Of a stretch of DNA of 35,678 nt, positions 1 through 8,321 are shown one piece after another. Made by a program: the position numbers and the translations under genes. The notes beneath the pieces were generated by a model. It saw only the letters and a program-made list of their open reading frames with translations. It was not told where the DNA came from and did no database searches. Positions within the stretch are counted from its first letter, which is position 1. The number at the start of each line of letters is the position of its first letter. Source of the stretch: JACQKD01 sp964614265 (GTDB taxonomy: Bacteria > Patescibacteriota > Minisyncoccia > Phycocordibacterales > UBA918); NCBI GenBank assembly GCA_964614265.1, contig CAZTKT010000003.1, forward strand, positions 1-35,678. The letters run 5' to 3'.

Positions 1-149
1 ATGATAACGCAACACCAATCAACACTCTGCAAGGGTTTTTAGACAGGCTCTAGGTCCGTACCTAACGGACGTGTTCCTGAAAAAAGAGCATGGGGGCACA
101 CGCGCGCAAGAAACAGAACGGATCTGTTTCTTCAGAATGAACGATAGGG
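1..149. other. left-edge non-coding stretch with two hairpins
   Basis: No recognisable gene. One plus-strand frame is open from the left edge to a stop at 51-53 and could be the last codons of a gene outside the window, but it is too short to identify. Two inverted repeats are visible: a 6-bp stem at 54-59/65-70 and a perfect 10-bp stem at 108-117/123-132. The second could terminate transcription of an upstream gene, but it has no T-tract after it. Confidence 0.4.
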
Positions 150-155
150 TATACT
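150..155 (+). promoter_or_regulatory. -10 box TATACT, predicted leaderless start
   Basis: TATACT lies 7 nt before the GTG start at 163, so transcription is predicted to begin at or within a base or two of the start codon. No convincing -35 hexamer is visible. The same arrangement recurs before several other genes in the window. Confidence 0.6.
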
Positions 156-162
156 GGAGTCC

Positions 163-963
163 GTGAAACACCGTATGGCAGGATGGATACTCAGCGGATT
201 GAGTCTCGCGGGTATTCTGTGCCTATACTTCTATATAACACAATCGAGTAGAACTGTGGATCCTGTTGCTACGACACAAGAGTCAGCCGTGCATACTGCT
301 CTCGTGAGCGACCCCCTGCCGTTTCCCGCTGATGAATGGGGGCCTGAATTTCTCCTCTCATTTCGTGCAGGTCCTTCATATCTGCGTCCTGATTTGGTAA
401 TCGATCTTCCTCCCCCTCCAACTTCAGCTTCTCGCCAGACAGCAGATGAAATAGCGTACCTCCATTCACTTGAAAGGAAGAGAACTCCAGAAGATCAGCT
501 GATCAGAGCCAAGGAGTATGTTGACTTCCTCCCCCCGTTTTTAGCATTAGTTGATAGTGCGACCACAACAAAACCAGAAACATTTAGTCTGATGAAGCGA
601 GTGTCCAATGAAATACTTTTTTTCACTCTGCGTGAAAAATGGCACTATCAGCGAGCACGACCGTATCACGTAGACCCGACTCTGACTACAGATGTCCCTC
701 GTCCTCCTCACGCATCGTATCCCAGTGGGCACGCGGGGCAATCACACGCTATTGCACTCCTACTCTCCGCATTGGATCCACCGCACACAGCGCAGTATTT
801 GGCGTATGCCGACATGGTCGGGGCACATCGTGAACTCGGTGGAGTACACTATCCGAGCGACACTGTGGCGGGGGTCAGTCTTGCTGATCAGGTCATGCCA
901 CTGTTGTTACAGAATCCACAGTTCAGCGCTCTGTTCAAGAAGGTGCAGGCAGATGAGTGGTAG
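163..963 (+). CDS. PAP2-family phosphatase, membrane-anchored
   Basis: This is a 266-aa PAP2/class A acid phosphatase-like protein. An N-terminal hydrophobic segment at about residues 7-27 is an uncleaved anchor or signal, placing the catalytic domain outside the membrane. The three PAP2 phosphatase motifs are present: K159..R166-P167, PSGH at 187-190, and R223..H229..D233 (HRELGGVHYPSD), so the vanadate/phosphate pocket looks intact. In the family such enzymes hydrolyse lipid phosphates (undecaprenyl-PP, phosphatidate) or soluble phosphomonoesters; the substrate here cannot be read from sequence. The start is GTG, chosen because TATACT ends 7 nt upstream and no Shine-Dalgarno sequence exists. 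The 3' end overlaps the convergent rsmA by 29 bp. Confidence 0.87.
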   Translation: MKHRMAGWILSGLSLAGILCLYFYITQSSRTVDPVATTQESAVHTALVSDPLPFPADEWGPEFLLSFRAGPSYLRPDLVIDLPPPPTSASRQTADEIAYLHSLERKRTPEDQLIRAKEYVDFLPPFLALVDSATTTKPETFSLMKRVSNEILFFTLREKWHYQRARPYHVDPTLTTDVPRPPHASYPSGHAGQSHAIALLLSALDPPHTAQYLAYADMVGAHRELGGVHYPSDTVAGVSLADQVMPLLLQNPQFSALFKKVQADEW

Positions 964-1750
964 TCCACAGAATGGTTGAAAGCGCACACCACTGATCAAT
1001 AGAGAGGTCTTCTCCGCGAATGGTGGGAAGGATGGAGAGGGTCTCGCAGGCGTGGAGAAGGATCTCTTTTGGGAGGATCACACTGAGATTTACAAGAAGC
1101 TGTTTCCGTCGTGAGGAAAATCCCGCATGGACGATCCTAAAAAACCATGCTTCAGTAAGGATGTGAAATCGTGCTCTTGAGATATCCTCGATGAGGAGAA
1201 TGGCACTATCTACCTTGGGTGGTGGCGTAAAATTACCTCTGGGGACGGTACCAACATACCGCGGTGTCCCGTAGACCTTAACGGCTAACGAGAGCAACGA
1301 CTCTTTTTTGCTCCGAGCAATACGCTCCGCGACCTCCTTTTGTACTAAAAATACGATGCGTTGTGGCTGGTGGGCGCTTTCAAGCGCAGTACGCAAGAGC
1401 ATGCCAGAGAGATAGTAGGGGATGTTTGAAATTATGCTATAGGGGAGATCTGCGGGCACAAAGGCAGTGAGTGCCTGATCGCGCACATCAGCGTGGTGCA
1501 CGGTGAGTGTGCCTGCGTCGATCGCAGAGGCAAATCGTTGGGTGAGAGTTTTCACCATACGGGCGTCTGCTTCGATCGCAATCACCCGGGCACCGACGTT
1601 GAGGAGGCCCTCAGTGAGTGCGCCGGTACCCGGGCCGATCTCAAGTACGATATCTCCGTTCTTGAGGTGTGCGGAGGCAATTATTTTGGTCACCACATGC
1701 GGGTTTTTGAGAAAATGTTGCCCAAGTGATTTTTTAGGTGAGAGATCCAT
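935..1750 (-). CDS. rsmA: 16S rRNA (adenine1518/1519-N6)-dimethyltransferase
   Basis: RsmA/KsgA dimethylates two adjacent adenines in the 3'-terminal hairpin of 16S rRNA, using S-adenosylmethionine, late in 30S assembly. The protein is 271 aa, the usual family length. It begins with the family signature KKSLGQHFLKN. It then has the SAM-binding motif I LEIGPGTGALTEGLL, the catalytic motif IV NIPYYLS (canonical NLPY), the LVQKEVAERI segment and FTPPPKVDSA. Its start lies 5 nt after the uvrD stop codon, so it is the second gene of a uvrD-rsmA operon and is probably translated by coupling; there is no own Shine-Dalgarno sequence. Its last codons run antisense through the end of the PAP2 gene. Confidence 0.95.
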   Translation of the reverse strand: MDLSPKKSLGQHFLKNPHVVTKIIASAHLKNGDIVLEIGPGTGALTEGLLNVGARVIAIEADARMVKTLTQRFASAIDAGTLTVHHADVRDQALTAFVPADLPYSIISNIPYYLSGMLLRTALESAHQPQRIVFLVQKEVAERIARSKKESLLSLAVKVYGTPRYVGTVPRGNFTPPPKVDSAILLIEDISRARFHILTEAWFFRIVHAGFSSRRKQLLVNLSVILPKEILLHACETLSILPTIRGEDLSIDQWCALSTILWTTTHLPAPS

Positions 1751-1755
1751 AGGTG

Positions 1756-3738
1756 TTACTCGAGATAGACGGTACGCTCAAACCCAGATTGCGCAACGGG
1801 ATTAGACTGATCAAGATGTTCCTCTTTGAGATCAAGAAGAAAGGTTGAGGGCGCATTGACGTGCTGGCTTCCAAAGATCGTACGCATCATTGCGTAGGAT
1901 AAAAACACTTTTTTCTCGGCGCGAGTGAGCGCAACATAAAATAGTCGCCGCTCCTCTTCCGCATCTCGACCGACCCCTCCCCTCCCCTCATTTTCGGGAA
2001 GCTCGTGCGGAAAGAGTCCTTCCTCAAGACCGGTGATGCACACGTACGGAAACTCAAGCCCCTTTGCGGCGTGGACGGTCATCAGTTTGACTGTCTCCAC
2101 TGCGCTCTCTCCAGTAGTTGCGAGTTCATCTTGGTCACTTTGTAATGCGGCGCTTTCGAGGAGTTGTGTGAGCGCATCCTCTGGAGTGAGCGTACCATCG
2201 TGAGAATCATAGTGCGTTGCGAGCGAGACTAATTCTCGAAGATTCTCGAGACGCTCTTGCTCCTCCTCGCCACCATCTTTCAGTGACGCCTCGATGCCTG
2301 TGTGGGTGATGATGTACCGGAGTGTTTCGGAGGCCGATGTGGTGCGGGCGTGCTCGGCGATGTCGTCCATGAGAGTGTAGAATTGTGCAACTTTCTGTGC
2401 GGTAGCTCCGGTGAGTGAGTCTCGTCGTTTCTCGAGGAGCTTGATGAGTGTTACTTTCCCGATTCCGCGCGGTGGCACATTAATAATACGTGCAAGATCG
2501 CTGGTGCTCTCTGGATTCAGTGCAAGTCGAAGGAAGGAGAGGACATCCTTGACCTCCCTTCTCTCGAAGAAACGGACACCCAACATTTGATATGGTATGT
2601 CAGCAGTGAGAAAGGCTTCTTCAAGGACGCGCGACTGAAAATTAGTTCGAAATAATACGGCAATATCAGCGGGTGATACCCCGTCAGCAATCAGTGTCGC
2701 GGCAGTCTGTGCGACAAACTGCGCCTCATCTGTCTCATTGTATGCGATGTAGAGGGAGAGTGGCTCCCCGCTAGGATTGGTGGTGAAGACGACTTTTGGC
2801 ACCCGATTTTTATTTTTTTCGATGATGGTGTTTGATGCGGAGACAATCGTTTGTGTCGATCGATAATTTTCTTCCAAAAGAATTATTTTTGCGCCGGGGA
2901 AGTGTCGTTCGAATTGCATGATGTTGTTCATGTCGGCACCACGCCAGCTGTATATATTTTGATCAATGTCTCCCACTGCACAAATATTTGCCCGCTCTCC
3001 CACAATTGCCCGAGCAATCTCATATTGTACTTTGTTGGTATCTTGGTATTCGTCGATATGGAGGTACTGGAAACGGGCATGATAGGATTCCCTGATATCA
3101 GCGTGTTCCCGAAGGAGAGTGAGTGTTTTTAAAAGAAGGTCATCAAAATCAAGGGCCTGTTCGTCCTTGAGAATCTGCTCATAGCGTTGCCACACTGTTG
3201 CGGCGACCTCTTCAGGGTATGACCCCGTCTGTTCACTAAACGTAGCGCGCGTATGCGCTGCCCCCTTTGCATGTGAGATGAGAGAAAGGACGCGTCGTGG
3301 TTCAAATTGTTTGTTTCCAAACCCCGCTTCTTCGAGGGCTCGTTTTATTGCGCGTTGTGAGTCACTTCGGTCATATATTGTAAATTGTTTACGTAGCCCG
3401 ATGCGCTCGTGGTGCGTGCGGAGGATGCGGACCCCGAGCGCATGGAAGGTGGTGAGGAGGGGCAGAGTTTCCTGTGTCGCGTAGGTTGCCGGACCGTGGT
3501 GTCCGAGGAGTGTGAGGACACGCTCACGCATCTCCTTTGCTGCTTTGTTGGTAAAGGTGACGGCGAGGATCTGCTCTGGAGCGACCCCCTGCTCAATAAG
3601 GTGAAGGATACGATGAGTGATGACCCGCGTTTTCCCCGATCCAGCACCGGCGAGAATGAGGAGCGCGCCGTCTGTGGTAGTGACCGCCTCGCGTTGCTTA
3701 TCGTTGAGGTCGTGTAGTGTCTGCGTGTGTGTATGCAT
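1756..3738 (-). CDS. uvrD: UvrD/PcrA-type superfamily 1 DNA helicase
   Basis: A 660-aa 3'-5' DNA helicase for nucleotide-excision and mismatch repair and for clearing RecA or stalled polymerase. SF1A motifs in order: Q-motif LNDKQREAV, Walker A GAGSGKT (31-37), Ia VTFTNKAAKEM, DEYQDTN (Walker B), GDIDQNIYSWRGA, ENYRST, and MTVHAAKGLEF with the C-terminal YVALTRAEK. It is shorter than E. coli UvrD (720 aa), mainly at the C-terminus. The reading frame stays open 53 codons upstream, but that extension is not protein-like. The ATG at 3738 directly precedes the conserved Q-motif region and sits 19 nt after a TATAGT -10 box (3763-3758), so I chose it. First gene of an operon with rsmA. Confidence 0.93.
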   Translation of the reverse strand: MHTHTQTLHDLNDKQREAVTTTDGALLILAGAGSGKTRVITHRILHLIEQGVAPEQILAVTFTNKAAKEMRERVLTLLGHHGPATYATQETLPLLTTFHALGVRILRTHHERIGLRKQFTIYDRSDSQRAIKRALEEAGFGNKQFEPRRVLSLISHAKGAAHTRATFSEQTGSYPEEVAATVWQRYEQILKDEQALDFDDLLLKTLTLLREHADIRESYHARFQYLHIDEYQDTNKVQYEIARAIVGERANICAVGDIDQNIYSWRGADMNNIMQFERHFPGAKIILLEENYRSTQTIVSASNTIIEKNKNRVPKVVFTTNPSGEPLSLYIAYNETDEAQFVAQTAATLIADGVSPADIAVLFRTNFQSRVLEEAFLTADIPYQMLGVRFFERREVKDVLSFLRLALNPESTSDLARIINVPPRGIGKVTLIKLLEKRRDSLTGATAQKVAQFYTLMDDIAEHARTTSASETLRYIITHTGIEASLKDGGEEEQERLENLRELVSLATHYDSHDGTLTPEDALTQLLESAALQSDQDELATTGESAVETVKLMTVHAAKGLEFPYVCITGLEEGLFPHELPENEGRGGVGRDAEEERRLFYVALTRAEKKVFLSYAMMRTIFGSQHVNAPSTFLLDLKEEHLDQSNPVAQSGFERTVYLE

Positions 3739-4089
3739 GAGTGTGGTGTGTGAGAGACTATAACACAGTGTATTAATACAGAATATCTCCCATCGTATGT
3801 CAATGGGATGAGAAAGGACGCATCTATAGGGTGGTACGGGCAGCACGCACCCCTGTGGACAATCAATCGTTGACGCAGGGATGTGAGCGGGTACCATTGA
3901 GTCTTGGACACCTATTTCCGTTTATCCCGACAGATTTTGTTGCAACGCACGATACACGTATCTGTTCTGCAGGCAATCAATATGACAGTACACCAGTGGT
4001 GTCTCTAACATATAGGCGTTATTGAACTCAACACACAAGACTTCGAACCTCCATCGGTGCGTCCATTGGAAGCACCAAAGGAGGTTGGA
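3739..4089. other. divergent intergenic region uvrD / M23 peptidase
   Basis: About 350 nt with no plausible gene. The minus-strand side holds the uvrD -10 box (TATAGT, 3763-3758). The plus side ends in the strong Shine-Dalgarno sequence of the peptidase gene. A DnaA-box-like nonamer TGTGGACAA (8/9) occurs near 3853. I see no terminator and no riboswitch. Confidence 0.5.
4077..4084 (+). promoter_or_regulatory. strong Shine-Dalgarno AAAGGAGG
   Basis: AAAGGAGG followed by 5 nt and ATG at 4090. It decides the start of the LysM/M23 gene against a possible GTG at 4057, which has no ribosome-binding site and would add 11 residues before the signal peptide. It is one of the few near-perfect Shine-Dalgarno sequences in the window. 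Confidence 0.85.
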
Positions 4090-5124
4090 ATGACATATCG
4101 TTTTACAATGCGACTACTCCTCGTGGAGGCAGTGCCGGTGTTTGTACTTTTCTGCGTCCCATTTTTGGCGCATGCGGGCATGTTGTCAGCACTTTCTACT
4201 ATGTTTAGTGTTGCTCACACACAAGCAGACGTGGTAGTACCGAATAATGCGCAGACGACCCCGTTACTCCAGGTGGCAGTCCATAGTAATCCAAACCCAT
4301 CAAAGGGTGGGGGCGATATTATGGTGAATGAAGGCGCGCTTGTCCCCGACGTCGGACCGGGAAGTGCTAATGGTGCACTCGTGCTTCCCGCAAATGGTGA
4401 AATTAGTGTCTACGTCGTGCGCGAAGGCGATGCGTTGTCGCAGATTGCCGAGATGTTCGGAGTGACAGCAGACACTATCTTATGGGCAAACGATCTCAAG
4501 AGTGCCAATCTTATTAAGCCAGGCGACTCGCTCATTATTTTACCGGTTTCGGGCGTACGTCATGTGATGAAGGCTGGTGAGACAATGGCAGATCTTGCAC
4601 GTATCTATGCGGGGAATGTCGGTGACATCGTCGCGTACAACGGACTCTCCTCAGAGAAAGATGTGTCCGTTGGCCAGACCGTGGTGATCCCTGGAGGAAC
4701 TATTGCACCACCTCCTGCGCCAAAGAAAAAGAGTCAGAAAGGGCATGGAGCGCTTGTACTACAACAGTCTCCGGTATCCGCAGGATTCCTGGTTAACCCA
4801 GTTCCTGGTGCGATCAAGACGCAGGGTATTCATGGGTATAACGGTATTGATCTGGGTACACCAACTGGTACCACGGTGCATGCCGCGGCAGCAGGAACGG
4901 TCATCATTAGCAAAGATTCTGGCTGGAATGGGGGGTATGGAAATTATATTGTGATCAAACATCCAAACGGCACACAGACACTCTATGCACACTTAAGTAC
5001 AAATGCGGTTGGTGTGGGACAATCAGTGTCGCGGAGCCAAGCAATTGGCGAGTCCGGCTCCACGGGGCAATCGACAGGTCCGCATCTTCACTTTGAAGTT
5101 CGTGGTGGTGTGAATCCGTTCTAA
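4090..5124 (+). CDS. secreted LysM-LysM-M23 peptidoglycan peptidase
   Basis: A 344-aa cell-wall protein. Residues 1-29 form a signal peptide ending LAHA. Two LysM peptidoglycan-binding domains follow at about 107-151 (YVVREGDALSQIAEMFG) and 157-201, then a linker rich in Pro/Lys, then an M23/LytM metalloendopeptidase domain at about 238-344. The C-terminal zinc/catalytic motif HLHFEV (332-337) and the H301 region (LYAHLS) are intact. The first zinc motif, usually HxGxD, reads H248-GYNGI-D254, so the histidine is shifted two residues upstream of its usual place. The family cleaves peptide crosslinks during growth and division. Convergent with the next gene, with only 4 nt between stops. Function as a hydrolase is likely; loss of activity cannot be excluded. 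Confidence 0.9.
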   Translation: MTYRFTMRLLLVEAVPVFVLFCVPFLAHAGMLSALSTMFSVAHTQADVVVPNNAQTTPLLQVAVHSNPNPSKGGGDIMVNEGALVPDVGPGSANGALVLPANGEISVYVVREGDALSQIAEMFGVTADTILWANDLKSANLIKPGDSLIILPVSGVRHVMKAGETMADLARIYAGNVGDIVAYNGLSSEKDVSVGQTVVIPGGTIAPPPAPKKKSQKGHGALVLQQSPVSAGFLVNPVPGAIKTQGIHGYNGIDLGTPTGTTVHAAAAGTVIISKDSGWNGGYGNYIVIKHPNGTQTLYAHLSTNAVGVGQSVSRSQAIGESGSTGQSTGPHLHFEVRGGVNPF

Positions 5125-5128
5125 AAAA

Positions 5129-5866
5129 TTACTTGATTAATGTAAAGGTGGAAAGCATTTGATCTCTGATCTCGCCATCTGCCGCCGTTAACACTATTCC
5201 AGAACCAACCGCTACTTCGTCCGATACTGACTCTGTTATCTCGGTTACTTTACACCGGCTGATGCTGAATAAAATACTTTCGTTCTCTTTGCGTGGGATT
5301 ACCGCAACCTCGTCCTCACACAGATATTTATTACTGCCGTTGGTATAACTGGGTATGGAGACGACGTCGTAATGTGAGACCGGCTGGGCATCGTGTATGT
5401 ACAGCGGATATGTGAAACCAACAAAGTCCTGTTTGTAGGGATTGATTCTTTTTTTCACCATTTCTTCCACCTCTGAAGCGCTGTACGGAACAGAAATCAT
5501 TTCCACAGTAAATCGCCCTTTGGGGAGTGTGTTGACGTCCCCCACATATGCAAAAAATAAATTTTGATATGCATCGTCAAAATATTGATTACCGCCTAAT
5601 GTATCAGGGTCAATATTTATGCGTTCAAAATAATTCTCTGGATACTTCACTTCAAACCCATATTTTTCATTTCGATATGTTTTCCAGTTCTCAGTGTCAG
5701 CACCGCTAAACGCGGTATGAGAAACCCGCTCTCCTATTGCGGCGGGACGAGTCTCCAGTTCTTGAATTTTGTTGCACTCCATGATGAGAGCATATGTCGC
5801 GATACTTGCGACGATGGTGGCAATGAGGACGGCAAGATACGGGTTAAGTTTTTGGTGGATCATCAT
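5129..5866 (-). CDS. membrane-anchored protein of unknown function
   Basis: A 245-aa protein with one N-terminal transmembrane segment (about residues 9-29) and a soluble domain predicted outside the membrane. The stretch NWKTYRNEKYGFEVKYPENY is a recurring signature of small exported Patescibacteria proteins, seen there mostly in genes of unknown role; I recall this family rather than having searched it. No catalytic motif is visible; three cysteines occur in the mature part. Start ATG at 5866 or 5863 (two adjacent Met codons), without a Shine-Dalgarno sequence. Codon use matches its neighbours less well because the gene is somewhat AT-richer. Confidence 0.7.
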   Translation of the reverse strand: MMIHQKLNPYLAVLIATIVASIATYALIMECNKIQELETRPAAIGERVSHTAFSGADTENWKTYRNEKYGFEVKYPENYFERINIDPDTLGGNQYFDDAYQNLFFAYVGDVNTLPKGRFTVEMISVPYSASEVEEMVKKRINPYKQDFVGFTYPLYIHDAQPVSHYDVVSIPSYTNGSNKYLCEDEVAVIPRKENESILFSISRCKVTEITESVSDEVAVGSGIVLTAADGEIRDQMLSTFTLIK

Positions 5867-5942
5867 AGGGGAAGGATATCACAGAAAGTCCCATCAAACA
5901 CATCTCGTTTGGTGGGACGGAACTTGCAGTAGGAGTGGGAGA

Positions 5943-6206
5943 TCAGAGCAACGGAGACGAAACCCCCAACCCGTTCGGGTTATATCGCCTAGCAAACCCT
6001 TCTTGTTGGAGTGGTTGTTTCTGACGAAACGACTTGGTGATATACTTCGCCGTACGCAGCTCCAGCTCCCCCTCCTGCTGACAATAGATACAAAAACACA
6101 ACGGGTGGTCCATAAAATAAACCCGTTCTTCCTTCCTGAACAAAATGATTGGCTGATAACACCGGCCACAATTCAGAGTTAATAAATAGTGAACATCTGC
6201 CATCAT
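5943..6206 (-). CDS. possible small zinc-ribbon protein
   Basis: An 87-aa reading frame between two unrelated genes. It carries CGRC near residue 13-16 and a CFCIYC cluster about 20 residues later, the spacing of a treble-clef or zinc-ribbon site. It is preceded by a G-rich Shine-Dalgarno-like stretch GAGGGGGG ending 3 nt before ATG at 6206 (second ATG at 6203). Two -10-like boxes lie further upstream: TATACT at 6274-6269 and TATAAG at 6252-6247. No catalytic function can be assigned; a nucleic-acid or protein-binding role would be typical for such ribbons. It could also be a chance frame. I favour a real gene because start signals and cysteine pairs agree. Confidence 0.45.
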   Translation of the reverse strand: MMADVHYLLTLNCGRCYQPIILFRKEERVYFMDHPLCFCIYCQQEGELELRTAKYITKSFRQKQPLQQEGFARRYNPNGLGVSSPLL

Positions 6207-6339
6207 TTACCCCCCCTCATCTTTGTTCCTCGAACATTCCGTATCACTTATACCACACTTCTTTCTTCAGTATAACTGTACATCAACCATCTAATTGTTG
6301 TGGTGCATCATTGTATGAGCATATATGATACTGATACAG

Positions 6340-7866
6340 TTATGTGTATCGCATTCGGTACTGGAGTGCCTCCAGAAGGTGTGAAGAAGTAATCTCAGCA
6401 TCTTCTGCAAGGTCGGCGATGGTGCGAGCCACCTTAATCACCCGATGGTAACCACGGGGCGAAAGGTGTAGTTTTGTTGCCGAGGTTCGGAGTAGATCAG
6501 TAACATCGGATGAGAGATGGACGGTTTCATCAATATCACGTGCTGACATCTCCGCATTCGTGTGGGCGTTCCGTCCCCTGAGACGGTGCGCCTGTCTCTC
6601 CCGAGCATTCTGGACTGCGGTGCGGATCGTGCCTGTCTCATCTGTCAGAGAGCGTGCCTCTGAGAGTGTCTCATAGGGGACATGTGGCACATCAAGCCAC
6701 AGATCAATACGGTCGAAAATTGGTCCTGATATTTTTTTCTTGTATGTCTCGAGTGTGGTTTCGGAAAGGTCAGTAGTATCGTCAGTATTCGCGCCCCCAC
6801 GGTTTGGATTCATGGCGGCGAGTAAAATAAAATCCGCAGGGAAGAGTGCTGAGCCATTGACTCGTGAAATAGAGACAACGCGATCTTCAAGCGGCTGTCG
6901 GAGTGCATCAATGGATCGGCGTTCAAATTCGGGAAATTCATCAAGAAAGAGGACGCCGCGGTGTGCAAGTGTCACTTCCCCGGGTCGAGGGTGTGAGCCA
7001 CCACCGACGAGTGCGATGTGCGAAGCTGTATGATGTGGCGCGCGAAATGGCGGAGCATGCATCACGGTGTTCTGGAGGAGGCCAGCGACCGAGTGTATGG
7101 CGGTCACATCGAGCGCCTCATCAATCGCTAGTGGCGGGAGGATACTTCTAAACGCCCGCGCAAGCATTGTCTTGCCGGTTCCCGGTGGACCCACCATGAG
7201 ACTATTATGCCTTCCTGCGGCGGCAATGGTGAGACCACGTTTTGCCGCTTCCTGCCCGCGAATATCCTCAAATCGTACTTCACTCTGTTCCCACGTAGGT
7301 TGTATGGTGGTGTGCGGCGTCGGCGTGAGGCGCCGGTGATGTTCTTGTGTCGAATCACTGTGATCTACAACTTCTCGCAATGAACGCGCCGCAATAATAG
7401 TAACGCCAGGAATCAGTGCCGCTTCGGTCTCATTTTCAGCAGGAACGATCATTGTGTGATATCCGGCCTTTTGGCCGGCACGTACACACGATAGTATTCC
7501 GCGCACTGGGCGTAGTGTACCGTCGAGCCCAAGTTCTCCGATGAAGAGGGTGTGTTGGACGTCGGCATGCACCTCCCCTGCCGCAATGAGATAGGCGATG
7601 GCGATGGGGAGATCAAAAAGTGGTCCCTCTTTCCGTAAGTCGGCAGGCGCAAGTGAGATAGTGATCTTATGATTCTTACTCTTTGGTGATGGGAACCCGG
7701 AATTTTTTATTGCTGCGCTTACCCGATCACGTGCTTCTTCGACCGCTTTGCTCGCGAGACCGACAACAGAAAACGAATGGAGACCTCGTGCAAGGTCTGC
7801 TTCAATACTCACCACATGTCCTTCAAGTACGGCTGGTTGAGAGGTGTAGACGCGTGCGACTGCCAT
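6340..7866 (-). CDS. comM: YifB/ComM-type Mg-chelatase-like AAA+ ATPase
   Basis: 508 aa, the usual ComM length. The N-terminal ChlI/Lon-like fold contains the family segments VEGHVVSIEADLARGL-like and DLPIAIAYLIA. The AAA+ module has Walker A GPPGTGKT, Walker B LFLDEFPEF and the sensor region AAMNPNRGG; a C-terminal Mg-chelatase helical domain follows (SPRGYHRVIKVARTIADL). Known ComM is a hexameric helicase that promotes branch migration during integration of transforming DNA. With the type IV pilus genes in this window, it suggests natural DNA uptake, which is an inference. It lies 17 nt downstream of the traR-like gene and is probably co-transcribed with it. ATG start at 7866, no Shine-Dalgarno sequence. 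Confidence 0.92.
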   Translation of the reverse strand: MAVARVYTSQPAVLEGHVVSIEADLARGLHSFSVVGLASKAVEEARDRVSAAIKNSGFPSPKSKNHKITISLAPADLRKEGPLFDLPIAIAYLIAAGEVHADVQHTLFIGELGLDGTLRPVRGILSCVRAGQKAGYHTMIVPAENETEAALIPGVTIIAARSLREVVDHSDSTQEHHRRLTPTPHTTIQPTWEQSEVRFEDIRGQEAAKRGLTIAAAGRHNSLMVGPPGTGKTMLARAFRSILPPLAIDEALDVTAIHSVAGLLQNTVMHAPPFRAPHHTASHIALVGGGSHPRPGEVTLAHRGVLFLDEFPEFERRSIDALRQPLEDRVVSISRVNGSALFPADFILLAAMNPNRGGANTDDTTDLSETTLETYKKKISGPIFDRIDLWLDVPHVPYETLSEARSLTDETGTIRTAVQNARERQAHRLRGRNAHTNAEMSARDIDETVHLSSDVTDLLRTSATKLHLSPRGYHRVIKVARTIADLAEDAEITSSHLLEALQYRMRYT

Positions 7867-7883
7867 AGGTGCTTGTGGGATTC

Positions 7884-8261
7884 TTATTGCGAGAGCGTTG
7901 TCTCTGTATCCATATGTGCAGTGCAGGTACGTGCGGCAGGGTTGGCCTCCAAGCGATCGTCCTCAATCACTTCGTTCCCTACTTCGCAGACACCATATGC
8001 GCCGTCTTCTATTTTTTGCAGTGCACGGACGGTGTCATTATACTGTCGTTCGAGTTGTGCGAGCACCGAGGCACGTTCATCCCACTCCTCTACACGGTCG
8101 GCGGCGTCATTGAGATCGGGCTCCATCTCTTCAGGGTCTGGTATCGCGATCCAGTCCTTCTGATTTTTTGGATCATGGATACCGAGTGTTGTAAGTTCGG
8201 CAGTGACGTGTGCCAATGTCGTTGTGAGTAACTCTTTTGTTTTAGTAGTGTCTCGGATCAT
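7884..8261 (-). CDS. TraR/DksA-like protein with a degenerate zinc finger
   Basis: A 125-aa acidic protein with an N-terminal helical region and a C-terminal DksA/TraR-type finger. The segment GAYGVCEVGNEVIEDDRLEA followed by NPAART matches the family closely. However, the usual CxxC...CxxC reads C-E-V-G-N ... C-T-A-H, so two of the four zinc cysteines are replaced. DksA/TraR proteins enter the RNA polymerase secondary channel and alter promoter kinetics with or without ppGpp. Zinc-poor variants with only two cysteines or none are known and can still act. I start it at ATG 8261: TATACT at 8275-8270 ends 8 nt before it, and an upstream in-frame ATG at 8279 lies outside the predicted transcript. 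First gene of an operon with comM. Confidence 0.85.
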   Translation of the reverse strand: MIRDTTKTKELLTTTLAHVTAELTTLGIHDPKNQKDWIAIPDPEEMEPDLNDAADRVEEWDERASVLAQLERQYNDTVRALQKIEDGAYGVCEVGNEVIEDDRLEANPAARTCTAHMDTETTLSQ

Positions 8262-8269
8262 ATAGCAAC

Positions 8270-8275
8270 AGTATA
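8270..8275 (-). promoter_or_regulatory. -10 box TATACT before the TraR/DksA-like gene
   Basis: TATACT ends 8 nt before ATG 8261, predicting a leaderless transcript and excluding the longer reading-frame start at 8279. Confidence 0.6.
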
Positions 8276-8321
8276 TCATAGGTATTTCTTACACGGCATC
8301 CCTATACTGGGGCTCCTTGGA

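Noticed and set aside
3739..3897. N-terminal extension of UvrD
   Set aside because: It precedes the helicase Q-motif by a non-conserved Cys/Pro-rich stretch and contains the promoter.
3345..3911. 188-codon minus frame overlapping the uvrD N-terminus
   Set aside because: Same strand as uvrD in another frame; low-complexity Ser/Arg/Thr composition and no family features.
6307..6345. GATACA/TGTATC inverted repeat after comM as a terminator
   Set aside because: Only a 6-bp AT-rich stem without a T-tract; too weak to annotate.
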